Shown here piece after piece: positions 42,532-50,837 of a stretch of 64,000 nucleotides of DNA (position 1 is its first letter; each line of letters opens with the position of its first letter). The stretch covers positions 5,952,001 through 6,016,000 of the forward strand of contig NZ_CP028369.1 of assembly GCF_003032475.1 (NCBI RefSeq). Direction: 5' to 3'. The notes below the pieces were generated by a model, which did no database searches, was not told the origin of the DNA, and saw nothing but the letters and a program-made list of their open reading frames with translations. The stretch comes from Streptomyces sp. P3 (GTDB taxonomy: Bacteria; Actinomycetota; Actinomycetes; Streptomycetales; Streptomycetaceae). The translations under genes and the position numbers were made by a program.

Positions 42532-44888
42532 CCGACGGCGACCGGAGCGGGCGGGCCGCACAAGGCCCGGCGCCCGCCCTGCGGCGGGTCGACGCCGGCC
42601 TCGCGACGTTCGGAGCGCCCGCATGGCACGCGGGCGCTCCGCCCGCGGACCCGCCCGCGGACCCGCCCGCGGACCCCCGCCCCGCGGACGGGGACGCGTC
42701 CGGCGAGGTGTGCGCGGCCGCCCCGGCCCTGGTGCTGCTGCCCGAGGCGGCCGGACCGCGCGAGGCCGTGAGCCGGCTGCGCGCGCACGGCTGCTGGTAC
42801 CCCTCCGCGGGCGCCGACGGGGCCGAGGTGGCCTTCATCTGCGACCGCGGCGGGGTGCCCCAGCTCTGGGCCGGGCCCGTGAACAGCGCGGAGGTGCGGC
42901 TGCTGGACTCCTCGCCGGATCCCGTCACCGAGGTGTCCTGGTCACCGGACGGCCGCTGGATCGCCTACACCACCGCGCCGGGTGGCGGCGAGCACTCCCG
43001 GGTGCTGTGCGTGCGCCCCGACGGCACCGGCCGGCGCGTACTGGCCGGCGCCGACCCGGGCAGCACCGCCTACCTGGGCTGCTGGTCGCACGACGGCGCC
43101 TGCCTCGCCGTCACGGTCACCGCGCCGCCCGCCCGCGCCCCCGGCGACCCCCGGGGCCGGAAGCCGGCGGACCGCGGCCCGGCCGGCAGCCCGCTCGACG
43201 GCTCCCCGCCGCCCGCCGGGTGGGCCGACCGCGGCGGACACGCCACGCTCCTGGGCGCCTCCTCCTACGACGCCGGAACGTGGCACGGTCCGGCGGCCGC
43301 CACGGGGACGGTGACCGGGGCGACGAGCGGCGCGCCGCTCGAGGACACCGCTGCTGCGGCGACGACCGTGCGCCCCGACGGCGGCCTGTCGGTCTACCTG
43401 CTCGACCCCGACGGTATGACGTCGCCCGCCCTGCTGACCACGGAGACCCACGCGGCCACCCTGCGGGCCTGCGACCTCAGCCGGGACGGCTCCCTCGTGC
43501 TGCTGCGCCGGGGACCGCGAGGCCGGCGGGAGGCCGTCGTGCGGCGGACGGACGACGCGAGGGCCACCTTCGCCCTGCCGGTCGCCGACGGAGACCCGTG
43601 GATCGGCAGGTTCTCACCCGACGCCCGGACGCTGTGGCTGCGCAGCAACGCGGACCGGGAGTACGCGGCGCTCCTCGCCGTGGTCCTCGACGCGGACGGC
43701 CGGCCCGAGGGCGCCTCCCACGACCTCCTCGAAGCGCCGCACCACACGTGGGTCGTCGCGGAACGCGAGGGCTGCGACCTCGAACTGCTGGCGATGGCCC
43801 ACGACGGCCGCACCGCCGCCCTGGCCTGGAACAGCCGGGGGGCGAGCGCACTCGAACTGGTCGAGACCTTCCCGGCCCTCCAGGGTGTACCCGCAGCTCC
43901 GGCTCCCGACCGCACGGGCCCGGCACGGCCCGTCCCCCTGCCGCACGAGGTCGTCACCCGTGTCACGGCGGCCGGAGCGGGCCGCCTGCTGCTCGCGCTG
44001 TCGGGCTCGCAACGCCGCCCCGGCGTGTGGTGGGCCCACGAAGGCGTGTCCCTGTTGCGCACCCCCTGGTCCTCGAAGGACGAGGACGCCGTCCCGCCGG
44101 GCCGTCCGCCCGTGCGCCCCGTCCCGCTGCGGCTGACGGCGCGCGACGGGCTGTCGCTGAGCGGCTGGTACTACCGTGCGCCGGGCCGTCCCTCGAGCGT
44201 GCCCGCGCCCTGCGTGATCCATCTGCACGGCGGCCCCGAGGAACAGGAACGCCCCGTCCTCCACCCGCTCTACCACGAACTGACCGGGCGCGGCCTGGAC
44301 GTCTTCGCCCCGGACGTGCGCGGATCCTCCGGCCATGGCCGCTCCTTCGTCGACGCCGACCTCGGGGCGGGCCGCTTCGCCGCCCTGGACGACGTCGCCG
44401 ACTGCGCGGCCCACGTCGTCACGACGGGGCTCGCCGACCCGACACGGCTGGCCGTCATGGGCCGCTCCTACGGCGGCTACCTGACGTTCGCCTCCCTGGT
44501 GTGGCACCCCGAACTTTTCCGCACCGGAGTGGCCGTCTGCGGCATGTCCGACCTCCTGACCTTCTTCGCGGCGACGGAACCCTGGCTCGCCGAGTCCGCC
44601 GCGCACAAGTACGGTCACCCCGACCGTGACCGGGAGCTGCTGCGCTCCCTGTCGCCGATGACCCGCGTCGACGCGCTGCGCGTCCCGGTGCTGGCCGTCC
44701 ACGGCGAACACGACACCAACGTGCCGCCGGAGGAGTCGCGCCGGTTCGTACGGGCCGCCCGCGAACGGGGTCTCGCCGCCGAACTGCTCACGCTGCGCGA
44801 CGAGGGCCACGACTTCCTGCGCGCGGACAACCGGCGGCTGTTCCGCCGGGCCGCCGCCGACTGGATGGAGCGCCACCTCCTGCTGTGA
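42528..44888 (+). CDS. S9-family (prolyl-oligopeptidase-like) serine peptidase
   Basis: A 786-aa peptidase. About 500 N-terminal residues form a WD/propeller-like domain (VSWSPDGRWIAYTT near 136-149), and the C-terminal alpha/beta hydrolase (about 540-785) has the Ser in VMGRSYGGYLTF (near 648), the Asp in VHGEHDTNVPPEESRRF and the His in LRDEGHDFLRADNRRLF. No signal peptide is present, so it acts in the cytosol. GTG at 42528 overlaps the amidotransferase stop (GTGA). Residues about 37-52 encode PPADPPADPPADP from a 12-bp DNA repeat, and an 11-bp perfect hairpin lies at 42612-42640. In NAGGN-type clusters a peptidase often accompanies the amidotransferase. Confidence 0.86.
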   Translation: MTDGDRSGRAAQGPAPALRRVDAGLATFGAPAWHAGAPPADPPADPPADPRPADGDASGEVCAAAPALVLLPEAAGPREAVSRLRAHGCWYPSAGADGAEVAFICDRGGVPQLWAGPVNSAEVRLLDSSPDPVTEVSWSPDGRWIAYTTAPGGGEHSRVLCVRPDGTGRRVLAGADPGSTAYLGCWSHDGACLAVTVTAPPARAPGDPRGRKPADRGPAGSPLDGSPPPAGWADRGGHATLLGASSYDAGTWHGPAAATGTVTGATSGAPLEDTAAAATTVRPDGGLSVYLLDPDGMTSPALLTTETHAATLRACDLSRDGSLVLLRRGPRGRREAVVRRTDDARATFALPVADGDPWIGRFSPDARTLWLRSNADREYAALLAVVLDADGRPEGASHDLLEAPHHTWVVAEREGCDLELLAMAHDGRTAALAWNSRGASALELVETFPALQGVPAAPAPDRTGPARPVPLPHEVVTRVTAAGAGRLLLALSGSQRRPGVWWAHEGVSLLRTPWSSKDEDAVPPGRPPVRPVPLRLTARDGLSLSGWYYRAPGRPSSVPAPCVIHLHGGPEEQERPVLHPLYHELTGRGLDVFAPDVRGSSGHGRSFVDADLGAGRFAALDDVADCAAHVVTTGLADPTRLAVMGRSYGGYLTFASLVWHPELFRTGVAVCGMSDLLTFFAATEPWLAESAAHKYGHPDRDRELLRSLSPMTRVDALRVPVLAVHGEHDTNVPPEESRRFVRAARERGLAAELLTLRDEGHDFLRADNRRLFRRAAADWMERHLLL
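42612..42640 (+). repeat. 11-bp perfect inverted repeat inside the S9 peptidase start region
   Basis: GGAGCGCCCGC (42612-42622) and GCGGGCGCTCC (42630-42640) form a perfect stem with a 7-nt loop, 84 nt into the coding sequence. Just after it a 12-bp unit GCCCGCGGACCC is repeated three times (42641-42676). The hairpin could slow ribosomes or end stray transcripts; it also encodes a low-complexity linker. Confidence 0.6.
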
Positions 44889-44965
44889 ACGTCTCCCGGC
44901 GGGTGTGAACGTTCCCCGGACCCGGTGTGCGTAGAGCGGCGGACGCGGGGTAGTCGAAGCGAGTC

Positions 44966-45013
44966 GGCAGGAAGCGGCGCGATGCCTGGGGAGGTCGAGC
45001 GCCGCTTCCTGCC
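44966..45013 (+). terminator. strong intrinsic-type terminator after the S9 peptidase
   Basis: GGCAGGAAGCGGCGC (44966-44980) and GCGCCGCTTCCTGCC (44999-45013) are a perfect 15-bp stem with an 18-nt loop, followed by TTGCTTT. It closes the transcript of the ligase/amidotransferase/peptidase cluster and insulates the RsbQ gene. Confidence 0.82.
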
Positions 45014-45119
45014 TTGCTTTCCCCGGGCGGGGCCTGCCCCCGCTGTCGCCGGGCGGGAGGCCCGCTGCCGCACGCCGGTGGCGCGGACCGTGCCGGGCGG
45101 GAGCCGACGGCGGTGATGG

Positions 45120-45125
45120 CAGGAT
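45120..45125 (+). promoter_or_regulatory. -10 box (CAGGAT) for the RsbQ-like gene
   Basis: CAGGAT ends 7 nt before the ATG at 45133, with no ribosome binding site between, so the start is probably leaderless. Confidence 0.4.
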
Positions 45126-45132
45126 GGTTGGT

Positions 45133-45936
45133 ATGGACATTCGTCGCAGGAACAACGTCGTGATCACCGGTCGGCCGGACGGACCGGTGGTCGTACTGGC
45201 CCACGGGTTCGGCTGCGACCAGAACATGTGGCGACTGACGGTCCCCGCCCTCGCCGAGCACCACCGGGTCGTCCTGTTCGACTACGTCGGCTCGGGCCGC
45301 TCGGACCTGACCGCCTGGGACGAGAAGCGGTACTCGACCCTCCAGGGCTACGCACAGGACGTCGTCGACGTCTGCGAGGAACTGGACCTGCGGGACGCCG
45401 CCTTCGTCGGCCACTCGGTCAGCGCGATGGTCGGCGTCCTCGCCGCGCGGGCCGCGCCGGACCGGATCGGATCGTTGGTGATGGTGGCCCCGTCGCCCTG
45501 CTACATCGACACCGACGGCTACCGCGGCGGGTTCAGCGCCGAGGACATCGACGAACTGCTGGCGTCCCTGGAGTCGAACTACCTGGGCTGGTCCGCGGCC
45601 ATGGCCCCGGTCGTCATGGGCAACCCCGAGCGGCCGGAGCTGGGCGAGGAGCTGACGCACAGCTTCTGCGCCACCGACCCCGACATCGCCCGCGTCTTCG
45701 CCCGCACCACGTTCCTGTCCGACTCCCGCGACGACCTCAAGACCGTGGCGGTGCCGACCCTGGTCCTCGAATGCGTCCAGGACGTCATCGCCCCGCGCGA
45801 GGTCGGCGCCTACGTGCACGCCGAGATCCCCGGCTCCACCCTGGTGACGCTGCCCGCCACCGGCCACTGCCCGCAGCTGTCCGCCCCGCAGGCCACCAAC
45901 GCGGCCGTCCTCGACTTCCTGCGCGGCCTGAGGTGA
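45133..45936 (+). CDS. RsbQ-like alpha/beta hydrolase
   Basis: A 267-aa alpha/beta hydrolase. VVVLAHGFGCDQNMWRL is the oxyanion loop (near 18-34), the nucleophile Ser is in FVGHSVSAMVGVLAA (near 95), the acid is in LECVQDVIAPREV (D near 217) and the His in LPATGHCPQLSAPQ (near 245). This matches RsbQ of Bacillus, which with RsbP activates sigma-B on energy stress, and the related strigolactone/karrikin-receptor hydrolases. No signal peptide. Its stop overlaps the start of the RsbP-like phosphatase (TGATG), so the hydrolase probably senses or makes a small ligand for that phosphatase. Confidence 0.87.
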   Translation: MDIRRRNNVVITGRPDGPVVVLAHGFGCDQNMWRLTVPALAEHHRVVLFDYVGSGRSDLTAWDEKRYSTLQGYAQDVVDVCEELDLRDAAFVGHSVSAMVGVLAARAAPDRIGSLVMVAPSPCYIDTDGYRGGFSAEDIDELLASLESNYLGWSAAMAPVVMGNPERPELGEELTHSFCATDPDIARVFARTTFLSDSRDDLKTVAVPTLVLECVQDVIAPREVGAYVHAEIPGSTLVTLPATGHCPQLSAPQATNAAVLDFLRGLR

Positions 45937-47231
45937 TGTGCCCCGCCGGAGAAGGACCGGAGCCCTACGGGGCGGACGCCGCGTCGACCGACGCCGCGTT
46001 CACCGCGCTGCTCGAGGACAGCGCCGAGGACCTGTACGAGTCCGCGCCCTGCGGATACCTCTCGACGCTGATGGACGGCACCATCGCCAAGATCAACACG
46101 ACACTGCTGGGCTGGCTCGGCCTGGAGCGCCGGGCGGTGGTGGGCCGCATGCGGTTCACCGACCTGCTCGCCGTGGGCGGCAAGCTGTACCACGAGACGC
46201 ACTTCGCGCCGCTGCTGCAGATGAAGGGCGAGATCAGCGGCATCGCCCTGGAGATGAAGAAGGCCGACGGCGGACGCATACCGGTCCTGGTCTCCTCCGT
46301 CGTCAAGCACGGCGGCGAGGGCGAGCCGCTGCTGATCCGCACCACCGTCTTCGACGCCTCCGACCGCCGCTCCTACGAAGAGGAACTGCTGCGCCGCAAG
46401 CGGGAGGCCGAGCAGGCGCACCGGCAGGCGGAGGCCGACCGGGCCCGGCTCAAGGAGGCCCTGGCCGCGCTGCAGCAGTCCCTGCTCCCCGCGACCCTGC
46501 CGAAGGTGCCGGGCGTGGAGACGGCCGTGTACTACCACACCGCGGCGCCGGACCGGCTCGGCGGCGACTTCTACGACCTCTTCGCCCTGGACGGCAGCCG
46601 CTGGGCGTTCTTCCTCGGCGACGTGTGCGGCAAGGGCCCCAAAGCCGCCGCGGTCACCTCGCTGACCCGCTACACCCTGCGCGCGGCGGCCCTGCACGAC
46701 CCCGACCCCGTCACCGCGCTCACCACCTTGAACACGGTGCTGCACGAGCGCTACACCGGCGGCGACCCGCGCTACTGCACGGCGATCTTCGGCATCCTCA
46801 CCCGCGCCCCGGACACCGGTCGCGTCACCGTCAGCCTGGCGTCCGGCGGCCATCCGCCCGCCCTCGTCATCCGCGGCGACGGGGAGACCGACTTCCTGCC
46901 CACTCCCGGAGGGCTCCTGGTCGGCGTGCTGCCCCAGGCCACCTTCACGCCCGCCGCCACCACCCTCGGACCCGGCGACACGCTCCTGCTGTACACCGAC
47001 GGTCTGACCGAGGCGCGCACCGGACCCGACCGCGCCGACCTGTACGGCGATCACGCCCTGCGCGACTTCGTCGCCGCGCACGCCGGCGCGTCACCGCACG
47101 GCATCGTCAAGGCCCTGACCGGGCTGCTGGAGGGCCTCGGCGACGGAGTCGACGACGACACCGCGCTGCTCGCCATCGGTGTCCCGGGCATTGGTCCGGC
47201 ACCCCTACCGGCAATGGATCACCCGAGATGA
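45936..47231 (+). CDS. RsbP-like PAS-PP2C phosphatase
   Basis: A 431-aa protein. A PAS domain (about 30-150) begins APCGYLSTLMDGTIAKINTT. A coiled coil (about 155-190; EEELLRRKREAEQAHRQAEA) follows, then a SpoIIE-type PP2C domain (about 195-420) with RLGGDFYDLFALD, FLGDVCGKGPKAAAVTSLTR, LYTDGLTEAR and DDDTALLAIG. In Bacillus RsbP dephosphorylates RsbV to release sigma-B when RsbQ signals. Here the upstream RsbQ-like hydrolase and the downstream STAS gene complete that arrangement. Both junctions overlap (TGATG and ATGA). Confidence 0.9.
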   Translation: MCPAGEGPEPYGADAASTDAAFTALLEDSAEDLYESAPCGYLSTLMDGTIAKINTTLLGWLGLERRAVVGRMRFTDLLAVGGKLYHETHFAPLLQMKGEISGIALEMKKADGGRIPVLVSSVVKHGGEGEPLLIRTTVFDASDRRSYEEELLRRKREAEQAHRQAEADRARLKEALAALQQSLLPATLPKVPGVETAVYYHTAAPDRLGGDFYDLFALDGSRWAFFLGDVCGKGPKAAAVTSLTRYTLRAAALHDPDPVTALTTLNTVLHERYTGGDPRYCTAIFGILTRAPDTGRVTVSLASGGHPPALVIRGDGETDFLPTPGGLLVGVLPQATFTPAATTLGPGDTLLLYTDGLTEARTGPDRADLYGDHALRDFVAAHAGASPHGIVKALTGLLEGLGDGVDDDTALLAIGVPGIGPAPLPAMDHPR

Positions 47232-47590
47232 ACACAGTGAAGATCGCCGCTCGTGACGCGGCCACCGGTCCCGTGATCGAGGTTGTCGGCGACCTCGACT
47301 ACGCCACCGCGCACGAGCTGCGCGACTTCGTCGCCGGGACCGTCCTGCGTCCCGGCCAGTGCGTGGTCCTCGACCTGGCGCGGCTGGAGTTCTGCGACTC
47401 CAGTGGCATCACCGCCCTGATCGCGGCCCGCAACCACGCGGCCGCCGCCGGGGCCGACGTCGCCCTGGCCGGCGTGCCCGCCAACACGCTGCGCGTCCTG
47501 CGGATCGTCGGACTCGACCAGGTCTTCCTGCTCCACCCCGACGCGCGCTCGGCCACCGGCGACCGCCCCACCGGCACACCGCCCCGATAG
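47228..47590 (+). CDS. STAS-domain anti-sigma-factor antagonist (RsbV/SpoIIAA-like)
   Basis: A 120-aa single-domain STAS protein. VIEVVGDLDYATAHELRDFV starts the fold, and LARLEFCDSSGITALIAARN holds the conserved Asp-Ser-Ser, the second Ser being the usual phosphorylation site. It would be the substrate of the RsbP-like phosphatase and would bind an RsbW-type kinase encoded elsewhere. Its ATG overlaps the phosphatase stop (ATGA). Third gene of the RsbQ-RsbP-STAS operon. Confidence 0.9.
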   Translation: MNTVKIAARDAATGPVIEVVGDLDYATAHELRDFVAGTVLRPGQCVVLDLARLEFCDSSGITALIAARNHAAAAGADVALAGVPANTLRVLRIVGLDQVFLLHPDARSATGDRPTGTPPR

Positions 47591-47709
47591 CCCCCGCGCC
47601 GCGACCCGGTGACCGGAAACCGGGTCTACGACGAGAGACCCGCCACCGGCGACGGACCCGTGGCGGTACCCTCCGGGACCGGCACGTCGAGGTACCGATT
47701 CCCGAGGGG

Positions 47710-48444
47710 TCATCCGCGCTCGCGCAGATACGCCTCCAACTCGGCGGCCCCGCTCAGCAGGGCCCGCCCGCGCGCGGACAGCCGACGGTGCCAGTCGCCC
47801 AGCGCGCCCTCCAGCGGCTCCAGGCCGCCGGCCGCCCGCACCTGGGTGATCAACGGGGCTATCTGTTCCAACAGGTATCCGCCCCGCCTGAGGTGGTGCG
47901 CCATTCGCACATCCCGCACATCGGCCTCGTCGTAGACCCGGTATCCGGTCACCGGGTCGCGGCGCGGGCGCACCAGACCGGCGCGCTCCCATGCGCGCAG
48001 GGTCGCGGGCCGGATGCCGAGCCCTCTCGCCAGGGGCCCGATGAACAGGCCGACGGCCCGCGGGCGCGTGGTGCCGGGTGCGGATGCCGTGGCGGGCGTC
48101 AGGTCGCGCAGGGCGCGTTCCACGGCCTGGAGCGTCCTTCGGTCCTCCAGCAGCCGGGCGTGGCTCTCGTCGACACAGCGGAAGGCCTCGTCGAGCGCGC
48201 CCGCGTTCACGGCCCGCATGATCGCCGTCGCCGTCGGGTGGCCGTGACCGGGCACGAGGGCCAGGAACGCGGCCAGGGCCCGCGCGTGCAACGGCGTGTA
48301 GGTGCGGTAGCCGTGGGCCGTGCGGTCGGCGGCCGGAAGGATGCCGGCCTCCTCGTAGTTCCTGACGGCCTGCGTGGACAGGCCGTGACCGCGCGCCAGG
48401 TCGATCGGCCTGAGCTGTCCGTTGCTTTGAAGGTTTCGTCCCAC
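47710..48444 (-). CDS. MerR-type regulator with two tandem HTH domains
   Basis: A 244-aa protein with two MerR-like winged HTH units. The first (about 8-80) is IDLARGHGLSTQAVRNYEEAGILP with HGYRTYTPLHARAL; the second (about 125-195) is GPLARGLGIRPATLRAWERAGLV with GYRVYDEADVRDVRMAHHL. A helical C-terminus follows. GTG at 48444 fits a leaderless start 7 nt after a TAGCAT box; an ATG at 48453 would lie partly inside that box. It is divergent from the erythromycin-esterase-like gene, whose -10 box lies in a perfect palindrome, so it probably regulates that gene and perhaps itself. Confidence 0.75.
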   Translation of the reverse strand: MGRNLQSNGQLRPIDLARGHGLSTQAVRNYEEAGILPAADRTAHGYRTYTPLHARALAAFLALVPGHGHPTATAIMRAVNAGALDEAFRCVDESHARLLEDRRTLQAVERALRDLTPATASAPGTTRPRAVGLFIGPLARGLGIRPATLRAWERAGLVRPRRDPVTGYRVYDEADVRDVRMAHHLRRGGYLLEQIAPLITQVRAAGGLEPLEGALGDWHRRLSARGRALLSGAAELEAYLRERG

Positions 48445-48491
48445 GACCTCCATGCTATCCGGGCACAAGGCGGAAGAAGTCTCCACCGAAG

Positions 48492-48511
48492 CTTCAACGA
48501 TAGCGTTGAAG
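48492..48511 (+). promoter_or_regulatory. palindromic operator over the -10 box of the esterase gene
   Basis: CTTCAACGATAGCGTTGAAG has perfect 8-bp arms (CTTCAACG/CGTTGAAG) with ATAG between. The TAGCGT -10 box (48501-48506) sits inside it and the ATG follows 7 nt later at 48514, so the esterase transcript is leaderless. Position between divergent MerR-type and esterase genes makes this the likely site of the MerR-type regulator. Confidence 0.6.
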
Positions 48512-48513
48512 GC

Positions 48514-49716
48514 ATGGCAACTGACCTCACGGACACCGCCCATGCCGTCGAAGCGGCCGCCGTCATGAAACTGCTCGCACGGCGGCCCCGGCTGCTCTCC
48601 CTGGGCGAACCCACCCATGGCGAGGACACCCTGCTCGACGTGCGCAACGAGCTGTTCCGGCAGCTCGTCGAAGAGGAGGGCTACCGCACGATCGCGTTGG
48701 AGAGCGACTGTCTGGCGGGCCTGGTCGTGGACGATCATGTCGCCTTCGGCGCCGGGACCCTGGACGACGTCTTGGAGCGCGGGTTCAGCCACGGATTCGG
48801 CGCCTCTGCGGCCAACCGCGAACTCGTGCGCTGGATGCGCGCCTTCAACGAGGGCCGGCCCGCCGCGGACCGGCTGCGCTTCGCAGGCTTCGACGGCCCG
48901 CTGGAGATCACCGGCGGCGCGAGCCCCCGGCAGGCTCTCACCGCGTTGCACGCCCACCTCGCCGCCCGGGTGGACGGGGACCTGCTGCCCTGCACCGAGG
49001 AGACGCTGGACCGACTCCTCGGGGCCGACGACCGGTGGCCGGACCCGGCCGCGATGACGGACCCCTCGCGGTCCGTCGGGCGGTCGCGCGAAGCCGGCGA
49101 ACTGCGGCTGATCGCCGACGACCTGGTGGCGCTGCTCGACGCGCAGACCCCGCACCTGACCGCCACGACCTCGCGCGACGAGCAGGACCGCGCCCGCCTG
49201 TACGGACGCACCGCCGTCGGTCTGCTGCGCTACCACCACTGGACGGCCGACACCTCACCGGGCCGCATGACCCGTCTGGTCGGCCTGCGGGGCGCGATGA
49301 TGGCCGACAACCTGCTCGCCCTCGCCGAGCGAGGGCCGGTCCTGGCGCACGCACACAACGCGCATCTCCAGCGGGAGGAGAGCTCGATGCGGATGGGTGG
49401 ACGGGAGGTGCGGTGGTGGAGTGCCGGCGCGCTGGTGCACGCCCGCCTGGGCGACGAGTTCGCCTTCCTGGCCACCGCGGTCGGCACGATCCACGGCCGC
49501 GGAGTGGACGCCCCGACACCGGACACCGTCGAAGGACTCCTGTACGCCCTGCCGCACGACCGCTGTGTCATCGACGTCCCGCGCCTCGCCGCAGCGCTCG
49601 GCGACCCGCGCCCCTCCCCACGCCTGTCCCCCTGGTTCGGCTACGCGCCCCTCGACCCCGCCCATCTCGCCGACGGCGACGCGATCGTCTACGTCAAGAA
49701 CCTCGCGGAGGGATAG
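48514..49716 (+). CDS. erythromycin-esterase family protein
   Basis: A 400-aa protein of the EreA/EreB-like family. LLSLGEPTHGEDTLLDVRNE (near 28-47) holds the conserved histidine, TIALESDCLAGL the conserved glutamate, and LAHAHNAHLQREESSMRMGG (near 273-292) the second conserved histidine group. EreA/EreB open the macrolide ring, but many family members in soil actinobacteria have no known substrate, so resistance is not claimed. It is single-copy in its transcript and is preceded by the palindrome shared with the MerR-type regulator. Confidence 0.85.
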   Translation: MATDLTDTAHAVEAAAVMKLLARRPRLLSLGEPTHGEDTLLDVRNELFRQLVEEEGYRTIALESDCLAGLVVDDHVAFGAGTLDDVLERGFSHGFGASAANRELVRWMRAFNEGRPAADRLRFAGFDGPLEITGGASPRQALTALHAHLAARVDGDLLPCTEETLDRLLGADDRWPDPAAMTDPSRSVGRSREAGELRLIADDLVALLDAQTPHLTATTSRDEQDRARLYGRTAVGLLRYHHWTADTSPGRMTRLVGLRGAMMADNLLALAERGPVLAHAHNAHLQREESSMRMGGREVRWWSAGALVHARLGDEFAFLATAVGTIHGRGVDAPTPDTVEGLLYALPHDRCVIDVPRLAAALGDPRPSPRLSPWFGYAPLDPAHLADGDAIVYVKNLAEG

Positions 49717-49846
49717 CGCGCCGCTCTCGCCCCGCGTGTCGGCCCTCGTCACCGTGCGGCGAGTTCCCGGTCAGGCAGGCGGCGCGCTTTTTCGCGCTCC
49801 GGGGTTGGGCGAGCGAACGGCCATCGGGTTTACAGACGCGGGCAAC

Positions 49847-50032
49847 GGTCGGCTGGAGACCCGATACGGGCTGCTGACGGGCATCGCCGCCGAGGCGGGG
49901 GTGTCGGTCAGCACCGTGTCCAAGGTGGTGCACAGGCGGCGCGACGTCGGCGCGGCCACCCGGGCTCGGGCGGCGGAACTGAGCGCGGGCCGCCGCGCGG
50001 CGGCCCGGAAATCGGGTGTGAGGGAGCCCCGA
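49847..50032 (+). pseudogene. LacI-type HTH remnant
   Basis: In one frame the plus strand reads GIAAEAGVSVSTVSKVVHRR, followed by RDVGAATRARAAEL: a recognisable LacI DNA-binding domain. The effector-binding domain is absent and the sequence continues as low-complexity. No start codon with a ribosome binding site and no long frame is present, so it is a truncated remnant. The rest of the gap 49717-50138 holds nothing supported. Confidence 0.5.
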
Positions 50033-50138
50033 GAGGGGACTTGGAGTGCAGGCAGGGTCCAGCGGCGTTCCCATGGGGCTGGCCCGGCCCAGGCTCTTTC
50101 GGTTCAGACAGCGTGCCGGGGGAGCCGCCCCCGCGGGG

Positions 50139-50837
50139 TCAGAGTCCGCCCTTCTCGCAGACCAGGCGCGCGACCTCGCGGAGCTTGACGTTGTTCTCCT
50201 GCGAGTAGCGGCGCAGCACGTCGAAGGCCTGCTCCTCGTTGAGGTGGTGGCTTCCCATGAGGATGCCCATGGCCTCGCCGATGGCGTGCCGGGTGGCGAC
50301 GGCCTGCTCCATCTGGGCGTGGGTGCGGGCGCTCGAGAAGGCGACCGCGGCATGCGAGGCGAGCAGCCAGCCGGCCAGCTCACTGGCCTCGCCGAACGCG
50401 CCGGGCTTGCGCGAGTAGAGGTTCAGCGCGCCGAGATCCTCGTCCTCGGTGAAGAGCAGGAAGCCCATCATGCTGCCCAGGCCGAGTGCGTGGGCCTGCG
50501 GGGCGTAGGCCGGCCAGCGCTGATGCTCGACCGTGAGGTCGGCGATGCGGTAGACCCGCTCTCCGGAGCCGCTGCGGGCGGCGTCGAAGCACGGTCCCTC
50601 GCCGAGCCGCGCCTGCAGGCGGTCGCTGTCGACGACCAGGCGATCCGTGGGAGCGAGCGACTCCACCTGCGAGTCGTGCAGCACGAGGATGCCGGCGGCG
50701 TCACAACCGGCCACCAGCTCGGTGGCCGATGTGGTGATCCGCTCGAGGGTGGCGCCGACCGAATCCTGCGCGAGGAGATCCCGCGCCATCGACGCCATTT
50801 GTTCCGCAAACCGGCCCCAGTCCACGCCGCGCTCCAT
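50139..50837 (-). CDS. GAF-ANTAR domain protein
   Basis: A 232-aa regulator. The GAF-like sensor (about 10-165) contains RLQARLGEGPCFDAARSGSG and ends near the NLYSRKPGAF region. The ANTAR RNA-binding domain (about 170-230) reads RHAIGEAMGILMGSHHLNEE followed by AFDVLRRYSQENNVKLREVA. ANTAR proteins bind dual-hairpin RNAs and act as antiterminators; no RNA target pair was found near it. ATG at 50837 is preceded by GGGAG, and the long frame upstream is not coding. Confidence 0.88.
   Translation of the reverse strand: MERGVDWGRFAEQMASMARDLLAQDSVGATLERITTSATELVAGCDAAGILVLHDSQVESLAPTDRLVVDSDRLQARLGEGPCFDAARSGSGERVYRIADLTVEHQRWPAYAPQAHALGLGSMMGFLLFTEDEDLGALNLYSRKPGAFGEASELAGWLLASHAAVAFSSARTHAQMEQAVATRHAIGEAMGILMGSHHLNEEQAFDVLRRYSQENNVKLREVARLVCEKGGL

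Noticed and set aside
44925..45116. 63-aa ORF between the S9 peptidase and RsbQ genes
   Set aside because: It runs through the terminator stem and has no ribosome binding site.
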